64,000 nucleotides of DNA from Evansella sp. AB-P1 (GTDB taxonomy: Bacteria > Bacillota > Bacilli > Bacillales > Salisediminibacteriaceae): positions 158,997 through 222,996 of the forward strand of contig NZ_JARUKY010000008.1 of assembly GCF_029688925.1 (NCBI RefSeq), in the 5' to 3' direction. This document shows positions 53,091 through 62,943 of the stretch, one piece after another. The notes under the pieces were generated by a model, which was not told the DNA's origin, ran no database searches, and saw nothing but the letters and a program-made list of their open reading frames with translations. The translations under genes and the position numbers were made by a program. Numbering within the stretch: the first letter of the stretch is position 1; each line of letters opens with the position of its first letter.

Positions 53091-56000
53091 CTAAGCATCC
53101 TTTTCTTCAGTACGATTACCACTAAAAATCCCTTTCAACCAGTTCGTTACGTTGTCCATATAAATGTAAATGATCGGAACCAAAAACAGGGTAATTACTG
53201 TTGAAAAAGCTAATCCAAATACAATAACTGTAGCCATTGGTGCTTGAAGCTCAGCTCCTTCTCCAAAGCCCATAGCAAGTGGTAGCATAGCTAAAACGGT
53301 GGTTAGCATCGTCATTAATATAGGACGAAGCCTTGTTGGACCAGCTTCTAGAATAGCATCCTCTCTTGACATACCACGGTTTCTTAGCTTATTAATATAA
53401 TCCACTAATACAATTGCATTGTTTACAACAATTCCTGCTAGCATGATTACTCCAATAAATGCCGGAACACTTAATGGCCTACCAGTTAATAAAAAGCCAA
53501 TCATAATTCCAATAAATGTTGTTGGCAAACTAAACATGACGATGAAAGGATATAACACCTTTTCAAATTGAAATGCCATTACTGCATAGACAAGAAAAAT
53601 AGCAAGGGATAAAGCTAGAGTTAAATCAGAGAAGGCATCCATCATCATTTCGTACTCTCCACCAATTTGATAGCTGTAGCCCTCAGGGAAAATATATTGA
53701 TCTAACTCCCTTTCTATATCTGCAATGACACTCCCTAAATCACGATTATTTATATTCCCTGTGATTGAAACTCCTCGTGTTTGATTTTGGCGATTAATGA
53801 CATTAGGACCTTCCACTTGTGTAAATTCAGCAATTGCTGATAAAGGCACAGTGTCCCCCATAGGCGTTAAAAGAAGTATGTTTTTCAGTTCATTAAAGTC
53901 AGATCGATATTCGTTAGGTAAAATAACAGTTACATTTATTTCCTGTCCTTGAGATCTCATTAGGGTAGCAACTTGCCCATTTACACTCCCTCTTATTGTC
54001 TGCATGACTTCAGCATACTGTAAGCCATATTGTGCAGCTCGATCTCTATCTACATGTATTTGCATTTCAGGCCTTGTTTCACCTAATGAATGGGATACAT
54101 TAGCAGTTCCAGAAATATTACTGATTATGTCACTAATATCATCAGCTATTAACCTTAAGGAATCAAAATCCTCCCCCCTTAATTCTATATCAATAGGTTC
54201 TCCACCCATTCCATCACTTTCAAAAGCTCTCACATTCACATCTATATCTGGAAGTGTTTCAACAAATTCGCTAAAGCCTTCAATAACTTCATCCGTTGTT
54301 ACAGATCTTTCATTTTGGGGCAGGAGTCGAATATATAGCTCGCCACTATTTGCATCTCGGTTAGCCCCCATCATTCGTTCTCCGCCAATTGTAGTATAAA
54401 CTACCTCTGTATCTCCTGATTCAATTAAATATTGTTCTAGCTCTCTTAATGAATCCCTTGTCTCCTCCCTTGTTGTCCCGGCAGGCACTTCAAACCGCGC
54501 CGTAATCTCTCCTTGATCAAAGGATGGGATAAGTTCAACTCCTACAAGACGAACACTACTTAAACTAGCTATTAACAACACAATTGTTCCAATGACTATC
54601 GTTTTTCGATGGTTCAAGGACCATTGTAATAATCTTTTATAATGTCTATTTAGCTTTTCTAGGCCAACTCCTACTTTTGAAGTATATTTTTTTATCCCTT
54701 TTGGATCTTCCTCTATGGTTAAATCTGGTAGTAGTATTCCAGATAACATTGGTACGAAGGTTAATGCAACAACCAATGAAGCTAATAAAGTAAAACCTAC
54801 TGTTAAGGCTAACGGCATAAAGATTTCTGCTGCAATACCTCCTGTAAATACAATAGGTATAAAAACGACTAAACTCGTTAATGTAGAAGCAATAACAGCT
54901 GAGGAAACCTCTGTTGCACCTTTTATTGCGGAATCTATTCGACTATATCCCCGTTCACGAAACTTATAAATGTTTTCAAGAATAACGATAGAGCTATCAA
55001 CTAATAAACCAATTCCTAGTGCTAAGCCCCCTAATGTAATGATGTTTAACGTCTCACCAGTAAAATAGAGCAATGTAAAGGCGGAAATTAACGCAATAGG
55101 AATTGACAAACCAATAATTAGCGTACTTCTAAAGCTCCTAAGAAAGATTAATAAAACGATGATGGCCATAGTGCCACCTAATAGCATATTCGTCACAACA
55201 CTATTAATGGAGTCTTTAATAAATAGAGCGGAATCCATTATTTTAGTTAATGTAACTCCTTCTGCAATCTCATTTTGTATTTTTTCAATTTCTGCAGTAA
55301 CAGCATCCGAAACCTCAACAGTATTTGCATCAGTTTGTTTCAAAATATCAATGCTTAACGTCGGTTCCCCATTTACATAGGCATAGGACGACATCTCTTG
55401 ATATGTATCCTTCACTTCCGCAATTTCATGAAGCTTGATTGTCTCTCCTGTACGGGTAGGTACATTAATATTCTCAATATCAGAAATGGACCTGAAATCA
55501 CCAACAATTCTTAATGGCATTTCTTGTCCACCACGCTGTATTTGACCTGCTGAAGCACTCATGCTTTCTCCTCCAACAATTTGAGAAAGCTGCGTTAAAG
55601 TTAACCCGTAGCTATGTAGCTTTAATATATCTGGTTCTATTACTATTTCTCGAACTTGACCACCAGTGAGATTCACTTGCCCTACCCCAGGAATCCGTTC
55701 CATTTGTGGAATAATCTGATTCTCTGTAATATGAGTAAGTCTTGTTAGATCCATCTCTGCAGATATACCAACTTGCATAATTGGCATTTGATTCGGGTCA
55801 AAACGCATGATCATTGGTGCACCAGCACCATCAGGTAGCATTTGACGAACCATATCAATTCTTTCACGTAAATCCAGCATCACCATATCTAAGTCAGTAT
55901 CAAAATCATACATGAGCATGACGACAGATTGATTTTGTGCAGAAATAGACTGGATTGTTTCTAGCCCTTCTGTTGCACTTAACGCCCCTTCCAATGGTCG

Positions 56001-56192
56001 CGTTACTAAGTTCTCTACCTCTTGAGGAGCTGCTCCATTGTATGGAGTAGATACAACGGCAATTGGTAAATCTAAATCAGGCATAAGATCAACCTTTAAG
56101 CCTGATAAAGAAACAGTCCCTAATAAAATCATGACTAATGCAATAATCGTAACACCAACTGGACGCATAACAGAATGTTTAATTAAATTCAT
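53091..56192 (-). CDS. RND-family efflux transporter (SwrC/AcrB-like)
   Basis: A 1033-residue proton-driven pump with the full RND layout: N-terminal helix with VTIIALVMILLGTVSL, two large extracytoplasmic loops, and two six-helix halves. The helix-4 motif GLALGIGLLVDSSIVILENIYKF has the proton-relay aspartate. A second VMLAGIVVNNAIVLVDYINKL follows in the other half. Closest known relative by type is B. subtilis SwrC (YerP), linked to surfactin and lipophilic drug resistance. It is 27 bases after the fusion-protein gene. Confidence 0.94.
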   Translation of the reverse strand: MNLIKHSVMRPVGVTIIALVMILLGTVSLSGLKVDLMPDLDLPIAVVSTPYNGAAPQEVENLVTRPLEGALSATEGLETIQSISAQNQSVVMLMYDFDTDLDMVMLDLRERIDMVRQMLPDGAGAPMIMRFDPNQMPIMQVGISAEMDLTRLTHITENQIIPQMERIPGVGQVNLTGGQVREIVIEPDILKLHSYGLTLTQLSQIVGGESMSASAGQIQRGGQEMPLRIVGDFRSISDIENINVPTRTGETIKLHEIAEVKDTYQEMSSYAYVNGEPTLSIDILKQTDANTVEVSDAVTAEIEKIQNEIAEGVTLTKIMDSALFIKDSINSVVTNMLLGGTMAIIVLLIFLRSFRSTLIIGLSIPIALISAFTLLYFTGETLNIITLGGLALGIGLLVDSSIVILENIYKFRERGYSRIDSAIKGATEVSSAVIASTLTSLVVFIPIVFTGGIAAEIFMPLALTVGFTLLASLVVALTFVPMLSGILLPDLTIEEDPKGIKKYTSKVGVGLEKLNRHYKRLLQWSLNHRKTIVIGTIVLLIASLSSVRLVGVELIPSFDQGEITARFEVPAGTTREETRDSLRELEQYLIESGDTEVVYTTIGGERMMGANRDANSGELYIRLLPQNERSVTTDEVIEGFSEFVETLPDIDVNVRAFESDGMGGEPIDIELRGEDFDSLRLIADDISDIISNISGTANVSHSLGETRPEMQIHVDRDRAAQYGLQYAEVMQTIRGSVNGQVATLMRSQGQEINVTVILPNEYRSDFNELKNILLLTPMGDTVPLSAIAEFTQVEGPNVINRQNQTRGVSITGNINNRDLGSVIADIERELDQYIFPEGYSYQIGGEYEMMMDAFSDLTLALSLAIFLVYAVMAFQFEKVLYPFIVMFSLPTTFIGIMIGFLLTGRPLSVPAFIGVIMLAGIVVNNAIVLVDYINKLRNRGMSREDAILEAGPTRLRPILMTMLTTVLAMLPLAMGFGEGAELQAPMATVIVFGLAFSTVITLFLVPIIYIYMDNVTNWLKGIFSGNRTEEKDA

Positions 56193-56219
56193 AAAATAAC
56201 CTCCATTTTATCTAAGATG

Positions 56220-57590
56220 TTATGCATCCCTTTCCATAAAAACGTAAAAAGCTTGTTCAATATTAAAAGGTGCTTGTCCGTTTTCTATGACATCAGATTC
56301 AAATGTCATATCAATATCATTACGAATGTTGATAAGTGCACCATCATACAATTGATGGTTCCCTCTTGTTACTACATACTCCCCTTCATTTAAACCACTT
56401 CCAATAGCATATACGGAAGTCGTTTCACCTATAATCGTGACAGCGCGCCGTTCAACACTTTCGCCATCTGTTGTAACATATACCACTTTTTCATTATTCT
56501 CATCAACAACAGCTGAAACAGGGATAATTAATTGTTCACCTGTTTCTCCTTTACTTTTTATCGTAACTTCTGCAAGCATGCCAATACGTAAGCTATTATC
56601 ACTATTATTTGAAATCTCAATGTGAACAGGGTAGGACCTAGATTGCTCACCTGGCATCAGACTAATATAGCTAATTTGACCTTCATATGTTTTATTTAGA
56701 GAATTCAAGAGAACAGCAGCATACTTTCCAACCTCAATGTTAGGTAGTAATGTCTCATTCACATTTACTTGAACAATCGGATTTTCCATGTTTATGATTT
56801 GTAAAACTGGACCTTGTGGTGCAACCATCGCACCAGCACTTATATTTAAACCATTAATTTCCCCTGATATAGGCGCAACGATAGTAGCATGTTTTTTTTG
56901 TTGTTCAGCCATTTGTACAGCAATTTCCCCTTGCTTAACGGAAGCCTCTGCTGCTTCAATTTGTCCGGTAGACTTTGCTTGATTTAACGCTAATTCTGCT
57001 TGTCTAACAGCAGTACTTGCTTGATTTAGATCACTTTCTGTCGGTAAATTATTCTCAAGTAACCGTTGAAAAACACTTTCCAACTCTTCAGGTAATTCTT
57101 CTACATCTAAACTGATTTCCTCATTTATTGCTTTCTCTATCATTTCATATAGTTCATTTGCCTGCTCTAATTGCAGTTCTGCCTGCTTTATGCTTTGCTC
57201 TCGCATTGTTTGAGCAGCACTCAAATTAGCTTCTGCAGCATCTAAACCAGCACGAGCTTGGGCAACATTCAACTCAATATCTGTTGCATCAAATTCCAGA
57301 AGAATATCCCCACGTTCTACACGATCACCATTCTTCACATGAACCTGCTGCACTTCTCCAGTGACCATTGGTAAAACAGGGACTAGGTCATTTGCCATCA
57401 CATTTCCTGAAAGCTTCACTTCATTCGTCAATTCTCCATATGTAACTTCACTTACTTCTACCGGGAAGGTAGGAGACGTATCCTCATCATTTGTTATATC
57501 ACCCTGTCCTTCATTTCCATTACATCCCACTAGAATACTGATTAAAATGATAATATAAAAACTAAATTGTAATTTATTCCCCATTTTCAT
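56220..57590 (-). CDS. RND membrane-fusion lipoprotein (HlyD/AcrA family)
   Basis: A 456-residue adaptor with a lipobox ILVGC (C23). The order is lipoyl half-domain (GEVQQVHVKNGDRVERGDILLEFD), a long alpha-hairpin (about 105-225) rich in Q, A and E, then the second lipoyl half (ATIVAPISGEINGLNISAGAMV), beta-barrel and C-terminal domain. It would bridge the RND pump across the cell wall in an organism with no outer membrane. First gene of the operon. Confidence 0.92.
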   Translation of the reverse strand: MKMGNKLQFSFYIIILISILVGCNGNEGQGDITNDEDTSPTFPVEVSEVTYGELTNEVKLSGNVMANDLVPVLPMVTGEVQQVHVKNGDRVERGDILLEFDATDIELNVAQARAGLDAAEANLSAAQTMREQSIKQAELQLEQANELYEMIEKAINEEISLDVEELPEELESVFQRLLENNLPTESDLNQASTAVRQAELALNQAKSTGQIEAAEASVKQGEIAVQMAEQQKKHATIVAPISGEINGLNISAGAMVAPQGPVLQIINMENPIVQVNVNETLLPNIEVGKYAAVLLNSLNKTYEGQISYISLMPGEQSRSYPVHIEISNNSDNSLRIGMLAEVTIKSKGETGEQLIIPVSAVVDENNEKVVYVTTDGESVERRAVTIIGETTSVYAIGSGLNEGEYVVTRGNHQLYDGALINIRNDIDMTFESDVIENGQAPFNIEQAFYVFMERDA

Positions 57591-57787
57591 TTTACCCCCA
57601 ACGTATTTAAAACATATTTACTATTTTTATCATCGATGAATCAATTTATGTTGATCTAGAACATGTTTCGTCATTTCCTTTTACCGCTTTCTATTTTATC
57701 ATTCTATTAATAAAATGGTGTGAATAGAAAATGAATTTATCGTAGTTAAAAGTAAGAATTTGACCAAAAATAATAAAAAACTCAGTT

Positions 57788-57839
57788 CAAAAGAAAAGAA
57801 GTCAGCTTCTCGCTACAATTAACGATAAAGCTAACTTCT
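57788..57839 (-). terminator. Terminator of the BCCT transporter gene
   Basis: On the minus strand AGAAGTTAGCTT and AAGCTGACTTCT (57828-57839, 57797-57808) pair with one mismatch around about 19 bases, followed by TTTCTTTT. It lies 17 bases after the stop. Confidence 0.7.
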
Positions 57840-57855
57840 CTTATCAATAGAAAAC

Positions 57856-59478
57856 TTATTTTTCTTTTCCATCTTTACTTTGTTTCAATTCTTTTTTTAA
57901 TGCTAGATTTTCTTCCTTTAGTTTCAATTTTTCTTCCTTCAACTTTAATTTTTCTTCCTTCAATTTTAAATTATTTAACTTATCTTGAAATAGAGTCATC
58001 CTCTCTCCACGTAATGATTTCATTAAGGAGACAATCATAAAAATCATTATGATCATAAAAGGAAGTGCAGCGATGATCGCTGCTGTCTGTAACGCATCCA
58101 AACCACCTGATGCAAGCAACACAAGTGCTGCTGCAGATTGAATCCCACCCCATATTAATTTCACAGAATTTGGAGGTGTTAAACTTCCATTGGTTGTTTG
58201 CATTCCAAGAACAAACGTTGCTGAATCAGCAGATGTAATGAAGAAGGAACAAATTAATACGATGGCTATAATAGACATAACAGTGCTTAATGGGAATTGT
58301 CCAAGAACAGAAAAGAGGGCAACCTCCATTCCACTTGTTTCTATAATATTCATAATTCCTACGTTTTCGTATAGATCAAGAGAAATTGCAGTTCCTCCAA
58401 AAACAGAGAACCATAACGCACTAAATAACGTTGGTACTGCTAATACACCAATGACAAATTCTCTAATCGTGCGGCCCCTGGACACTCTAGCAATGAATGT
58501 TCCTACAAATGGTGCCCATGAAATCCACCAAGCCCAATAAAAAATTGTCCATCCTTGAACCCAATTCGTTTCTGGATCGAATGGATCCATTCTAAAACTC
58601 ATACTTGTTAAATTTTGAAAGTAACTGCCTAGCGTTTGGGTAAACACTCCCATAATGTATGTGGTAGGACCTAAAATGAATAAAAACATCATTAATCCCA
58701 CTGCTAAATATATGTTTGTTTTACTTAAAATTCGAATACCACGATTTAAACCAGTTTGTGCTGATATCATATAAAGAATAGTTATTATAATAACTATAAC
58801 TAACTGTGTCATAAAATTATTAGGTATAAAAGGAACTAACTCAGAAGCTCCACCAGAAATTTGCATTGTACCAAATCCTAGAGATGTTGCAACACCAATT
58901 ATGGTAGCAAACACTACTAATACGTTTATTGTAGTACCAATTGAACCATCTACTCGATCTCCTAGTATTGGTCTTAAGGTTGCGCTTAAAACTCCTGGAT
59001 ATCCTTTTCGAAATTGAAAGTAAGCTAGAACTAAGGCTACTATTGCATAAATTGCCCATGGATGTAATCCCCAATGAAAAAATGAATACCTTAGTGCTAA
59101 ACCTGCTGCTTGAAATTCTGTAACATCCGCATTAGGAGGAGTGTAAAAATGATATAACGGTTCAGCAACTCCCCAAAATACTAAACCAATTCCCATCCCT
59201 GCAGTAAAAAGAAAAGAAAACCACGTAATATAATTATATTCTGGTTTTTCATCAGGCTTTCCTAATTTTATTCTTCCATAAGGACTAAAGATTAAAAAGA
59301 TAGCAAAAACTAAAAAAGCGGTAGCAGATATTAGATACAACCAGCCTAGTTCTGTTGTAATAAACCCTTGAATTTTTTCTGTAACATCGTACATATTTTG
59401 AGGAGCAATTGCACCCCATAAAATAAAAATAATTGCAATTATTGCTGAAATCGTAAAAACAGGTGTTAATTTCTTCAA
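57856..59478 (-). CDS. BCCT-family osmoprotectant transporter
   Basis: A 540-residue, 12-helix transporter for glycine betaine, choline or a relative. Helix 3 has the glycine stretch GMGIGLVFWGVAEP (94-107), like sodium-coupled BetP (GMGIGLMFYG). The tryptophan-rich helix 8 block GWTIFYWAWWISWAPFVG is present, then GRTIREFVIGV. The cytoplasmic C-terminus (about 500-540) consists of three near-identical LKLKEEK heptads, then LALKKELKQS, an evident coiled coil. A terminal domain of this kind senses osmotic state in BetP. B. subtilis OpuD is the likely functional match. Confidence 0.9.
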   Translation of the reverse strand: MKKLTPVFTISAIIAIIFILWGAIAPQNMYDVTEKIQGFITTELGWLYLISATAFLVFAIFLIFSPYGRIKLGKPDEKPEYNYITWFSFLFTAGMGIGLVFWGVAEPLYHFYTPPNADVTEFQAAGLALRYSFFHWGLHPWAIYAIVALVLAYFQFRKGYPGVLSATLRPILGDRVDGSIGTTINVLVVFATIIGVATSLGFGTMQISGGASELVPFIPNNFMTQLVIVIIITILYMISAQTGLNRGIRILSKTNIYLAVGLMMFLFILGPTTYIMGVFTQTLGSYFQNLTSMSFRMDPFDPETNWVQGWTIFYWAWWISWAPFVGTFIARVSRGRTIREFVIGVLAVPTLFSALWFSVFGGTAISLDLYENVGIMNIIETSGMEVALFSVLGQFPLSTVMSIIAIVLICSFFITSADSATFVLGMQTTNGSLTPPNSVKLIWGGIQSAAALVLLASGGLDALQTAAIIAALPFMIIMIFMIVSLMKSLRGERMTLFQDKLNNLKLKEEKLKLKEEKLKLKEENLALKKELKQSKDGKEK

Positions 59479-59542
59479 AAAAAATCTCCTCTCAATAAAT
59501 CATTCAAATAAAAATAACTATATGACAAAAACTACCGTTATC

Positions 59543-59571
59543 ATCATATATGAAACTAGAAATTAATTCAA
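59543..59571 (-). promoter_or_regulatory. Candidate promoter of the BCCT gene
   Basis: On the minus strand TTGAAT (59566-59571), 17 bases, TATGAT (59543-59548), 65 bases before the start codon. Four of six and five of six positions match the vegetative consensus. The gap to the divergent diguanylate cyclase gene is AT-rich with nothing else clear. Confidence 0.4.
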
Positions 59572-59719
59572 AGACAATTCAATAGTATTATATATTCTAG
59601 CAATTTGATTAATAAATGTAATATGTTCCAATTCCATAGATTTAATGGTATTTTATAAGTAATATTTAAACATACTGAAGAGTTCTTATATATGTCATAT
59701 TTTTTTAGGAGGGAAATAG

Positions 59720-60970
59720 ATGCTCGCTGATTTACGATCAATACCAATGAAAATTTGGATGATTATTATTTGCATATGGATGGTCCCTCTTTTATTTGGA
59801 TTAATAATTCAAGATAGTAGCCTTGGTGCTATTTGGTTTATATATTTGGGGTTAGTCGTATTAACATCATATTTTACAGGTTTACAAGGTGGATTGATCA
59901 TTGCCTTCATCTCTGTCATTATCCACATATCTTTTGGACTAATTAGCTTCATTTATACTGGTTATCATGCTACAGAACTATTCTACTTAATTACACATTC
60001 AATCTTACAATTCCTATTAGCCTTTGCTATCGGACAGCTTGCAGATAAGCTGAAAGATAAACATAAAGAAGTAGAAGATATCTTCAACTCATTAGATGCA
60101 ACGATTTGGTCACATGATTTAAAAAAGGACACGATCATTATTTCTACTGGCGTAGAATTAATTTATGGCTATACAGGTAAAGAGTTTGCCGAAGATCCTA
60201 GCTTATGGAATAAAGTCGTCCATCCAGAGGACACGAAAATAGCTAAAAAAATGAATGAAGATGCATTATCAGGACTACCAACAAATACAATATTTAGAAT
60301 TGTACGACCAGATGGTAAGGTTCGTTGGATACAAGATAAGGCTACACCTATTTTTGATAAAAATAACAATCTCGTAAAAATAAATGGGGTCGTCTTAGAT
60401 ATTACAGAACGGAAGCTTGCAGAAGAAAAAATAAAGAAAATGGCATATTATGATTACTTAACTAATTTACCTAATAGAAAGTTTATTCACGAACGGTTAA
60501 CAAAGCTAGTTAATCAATCACAAGAAACAATCAGTCATATAGGTGCTGTTATGTTTATTGATTTAGATGGATTTAAGCAAGTAAATGATACGTTAGGCCA
60601 TGACGTAGGAGATAAATTATTAATTGAAGTTTCTCGTCGAATTCAAGATTCTATTGGTAATGAAGATATTTTAGGTCGATTAGGTGGAGATGAGTTTGTC
60701 ATTCTCGCAGACGACGTGGATGAGATTGAAGGGGGTAAAATAGCAGAAAAAATCATAAGTAACATATCTTCCTTCCCATTCATTTTTAACAAAGATAGTG
60801 TTTATGTAACACCGAGCATTGGAATTTGTATGTATCCATTCGATGGAGATAGTGCAGAAGACTTACTAAAAAAAGCTGATTATGCTATGTATTTATCAAA
60901 AAATCTTGGAAAAAATCAATATCAATTTTTTAACGTACGGGAAGATATCCAACTATCTCAACTGCCTTAA
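59720..60970 (+). CDS. Membrane diguanylate cyclase with PAS domain
   Basis: A 416-residue protein with three to four N-terminal helices (about 13-105), a PAS sensor (118-235, closing with GVVLDITERKLAEE) and a GGDEF domain. The active site is intact: D281 in FIDLDGFK and RLGGDEF (320-326). The inhibitory I-site Arg-x-x-Asp before GGDEF reads GNED, so product feedback is probably lost. It should make c-di-GMP and so affect biofilm or motility. AGGAGG lies seven bases before the ATG. Confidence 0.92.
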   Translation: MLADLRSIPMKIWMIIICIWMVPLLFGLIIQDSSLGAIWFIYLGLVVLTSYFTGLQGGLIIAFISVIIHISFGLISFIYTGYHATELFYLITHSILQFLLAFAIGQLADKLKDKHKEVEDIFNSLDATIWSHDLKKDTIIISTGVELIYGYTGKEFAEDPSLWNKVVHPEDTKIAKKMNEDALSGLPTNTIFRIVRPDGKVRWIQDKATPIFDKNNNLVKINGVVLDITERKLAEEKIKKMAYYDYLTNLPNRKFIHERLTKLVNQSQETISHIGAVMFIDLDGFKQVNDTLGHDVGDKLLIEVSRRIQDSIGNEDILGRLGGDEFVILADDVDEIEGGKIAEKIISNISSFPFIFNKDSVYVTPSIGICMYPFDGDSAEDLLKKADYAMYLSKNLGKNQYQFFNVREDIQLSQLP

Positions 60971-60983
60971 GTATTAAAAAGAT

Positions 60984-61049
60984 ACCCCTCAACATCTTTA
61001 TGTTAGAGCCTGTAAAAGCTCAAACAATAAAAGGTTGAAGGGTTTTTTT
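60984..61049. terminator. Bidirectional terminator between the cyclase and tenA
   Basis: ACCCCTCAAC (60984-60993) pairs with GTTGAAGGGT (61034-61043) with one mismatch, followed by a T-run on the plus strand; A residues precede the left arm, giving a T-run on the minus strand. It lies between converging genes. Confidence 0.65.
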
Positions 61050-61058
61050 ATATCTTTA

Positions 61059-61724
61059 TTAAACTGGCCACTTCTCTAAAGTATAAGACATTTCCCAGAA
61101 CATATATTCATATTTACTGCTCTTAATGAAGATTGACTCCATCCGCTTTTTTTCCGCCTCAGAAGCTTGTTCTGCCCAAGCATCTAAACGATCGATCTGC
61201 TCATTTACTAATGTTTCGAACCACTCATCTCCGTAAGTATCAATCCATTTTTGATAGATTGGTACTCCTGGTGTAGATCCTTTATATTTTTCACCGATTT
61301 CCCAATAAAGCCAATAACAAGGAAGAATTGCAGCAATAACTTCACCTAAAGACCCTTTATAAGATGCTGCTAAAATATGGTTCGTATAAGCTACAGCTGT
61401 TGGTGCTGGATCCTCATTTTCAATTTTCCCATCCACTGAAATCCCTAGTTCTTTCGCAAATCCTTCATGGAGCATATGCTCCGCATCAAAGGTGGATTTT
61501 GCATGGTGTGCCATTTGCCCTGTTGTATAAAAGTCTAATGCTTTTGCTGCACCAATAGATTGTGCTTGAGCAAACTTTGATAAGTAAAAAGAGTCTTGCT
61601 TCACATAGTAAGTGAAGCACTCTAGAGGTAGTGATCCATCTGCAACCCCCTTTACAAATGGATGTTCAAAGCTCGCTTCCCAAATTGCATCAACCTTCTG
61701 TCGTAATTGTTGTGAAAATTTCAT
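61059..61724 (-). CDS. tenA: Thiaminase II (aminopyrimidine aminohydrolase)
   Basis: Hydrolyses degraded thiamine pyrimidines (aminopyrimidine to HMP) for salvage. The 221-residue protein has D44 in YYVKQDSFYL, C136 in AILPCYWLYWEIG (nucleophile) and a C-terminal glutamate region as in B. subtilis TenA. ATG at 61724 is eight bases after AAAGGA; an earlier ATG at 61733 is inside that site. It lies downstream of the thiamine-precursor ABC genes across a 400-base repeat. Confidence 0.93.
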   Translation of the reverse strand: MKFSQQLRQKVDAIWEASFEHPFVKGVADGSLPLECFTYYVKQDSFYLSKFAQAQSIGAAKALDFYTTGQMAHHAKSTFDAEHMLHEGFAKELGISVDGKIENEDPAPTAVAYTNHILAASYKGSLGEVIAAILPCYWLYWEIGEKYKGSTPGVPIYQKWIDTYGDEWFETLVNEQIDRLDAWAEQASEAEKKRMESIFIKSSKYEYMFWEMSYTLEKWPV

Positions 61725-61746
61725 TCCAATCATCCTTTCATTTTTT

Positions 61747-62141
61747 AGGTATACCTTGAAAATAGCTGTTTTTAAATAAAGGTTGGATTAATCATCCGTT
61801 ACATCCCACTTCGCTTTCACCACAAGGGTATAAGCGCGACATCTGTTCTGCTTCACTACGTTCCGCAATCACAGTGTCTTCTTTACCGCGGACGATCTGC
61901 CAAGCCTCCTCGGCACTATGAAGTAGAGCAAGATGTGTTTCTTTGTGCCTGCGGTGTCTCGTCTAGCTCGTTCTTCCGCAGGACTTTGAATTGCTTCTAA
62001 GAGTAATCCCACGCACGAAGAAAATGTGATAGCATTTTCGAGGAGTCTCGTGTGATTCCACTCATTCCAATTGGATTAAAATTAATTTTCATCCCACATG
62101 GTGCAAATTTACACTTGCATGGGCAGTCTCCCCTGAAAATA
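61747..62141. repeat. Long dispersed repeat, full version
   Basis: A 395-base intergenic repeat sharing most of its sequence with 38302-38592. It holds an extra 124 bases (61896-62019) with AGCCTCCTCGGC and TGCCTGCGGTGTCTCGTC, which recall a widespread Bacillaceae intergenic repeat. The extra piece is bounded by ACGA at both ends. Its right end is copy 4 of the short hairpin element, only four bases from the ABC ATPase stop. The gap 61734-62145 shows no gene. Confidence 0.75.
62085..62141. repeat. Short hairpin-forming repeat, copy 4
   Basis: Element with ATTTTCA and TGAAAAT ends and inner TGCAA and TTGCA pairs (core CACATGGTGCAAATTT). It sits directly after the ABC ATPase gene on the minus strand, where its folded RNA would be at the end of the message. 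Confidence 0.75.
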
Positions 62142-62145
62142 GTAA

Positions 62146-62895
62146 CTACTGATATAGAGACTTCATTAACTTTTCCTTAAGCTGTATATATTCAGGTGAT
62201 AACGTAACATCCTTCGAACGTGGACGAGAGAGCCCGACACTAAATTCCTCAATCACTTCTGTTGGCCGTGGTGACAATACATATATTCGATCAGATAAAA
62301 ATATGGCTTCGTCTATACTATGAGTAATAAATAAGACAGTCCTTCTCATCTGACTCCATATATTTAGTAACCATTCTTGCATTTTTTCTCTCGTCAGTGC
62401 ATCTAAAGCTCCAAAAGGTTCATCTAATAATAACAGTTGTTTTTTGTGTAAAAATGTTCTTAACAATGCAGCTCGCTGCTTCATACCACCAGATAAAACA
62501 GTAGGATAATAGTTTTCATAACCCTCTAAGCCAAACAAAGGAAATAAGGATAATGCTTCTTCTCTCGCAGATTGATAATTTTGCTTCGTTATCGTGGCAC
62601 CTAAAAGAACATTTTCTAAAACCGTTTTCCATGGAAATAATAAATCCTTCTGCATCATATAACTAATATTTCCTCGCTTCCCCTTCACATCCTGATTGTT
62701 AAAGAGGATATCACCTTCATCAGGTACTTCTAACCCTGAAATCAAATTAAATAATGTACTTTTTCCACAACCACTTGGACCAATTAACGATACGAATTCC
62801 CCTTGCTGCAAATGAAGGTCTACTCCATTTACAACCTTTTGTCGATCCTTTTCCTCACCGAATGCATGATGGATATTCACTAATTGTAATTCCAT
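62146..62895 (-). CDS. thiZ: ABC transporter ATPase, thiamine-precursor (ThiZ-type)
   Basis: A 249-residue ATP-binding subunit of the nitrate/sulfonate/HMP class. Walker A is GPSGCGKST (38-46), Q-loop MMQKDLLFPW, signature LSGGMKQR, Walker B LLLLDEP and switch histidine ITHSIDEA, all intact. It follows the ThiY-like lipoprotein gene by 48 bases. With tenA downstream it fits the formyl-aminopyrimidine transporter ThiXYZ; the permease should lie upstream outside the window. Confidence 0.87.
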   Translation of the reverse strand: MELQLVNIHHAFGEEKDRQKVVNGVDLHLQQGEFVSLIGPSGCGKSTLFNLISGLEVPDEGDILFNNQDVKGKRGNISYMMQKDLLFPWKTVLENVLLGATITKQNYQSAREEALSLFPLFGLEGYENYYPTVLSGGMKQRAALLRTFLHKKQLLLLDEPFGALDALTREKMQEWLLNIWSQMRRTVLFITHSIDEAIFLSDRIYVLSPRPTEVIEEFSVGLSRPRSKDVTLSPEYIQLKEKLMKSLYQ

Positions 62896-62943
62896 AATTA
62901 CTCCTTATTTCAGACAGATTAATTAACAAGACTACATCCGTGC

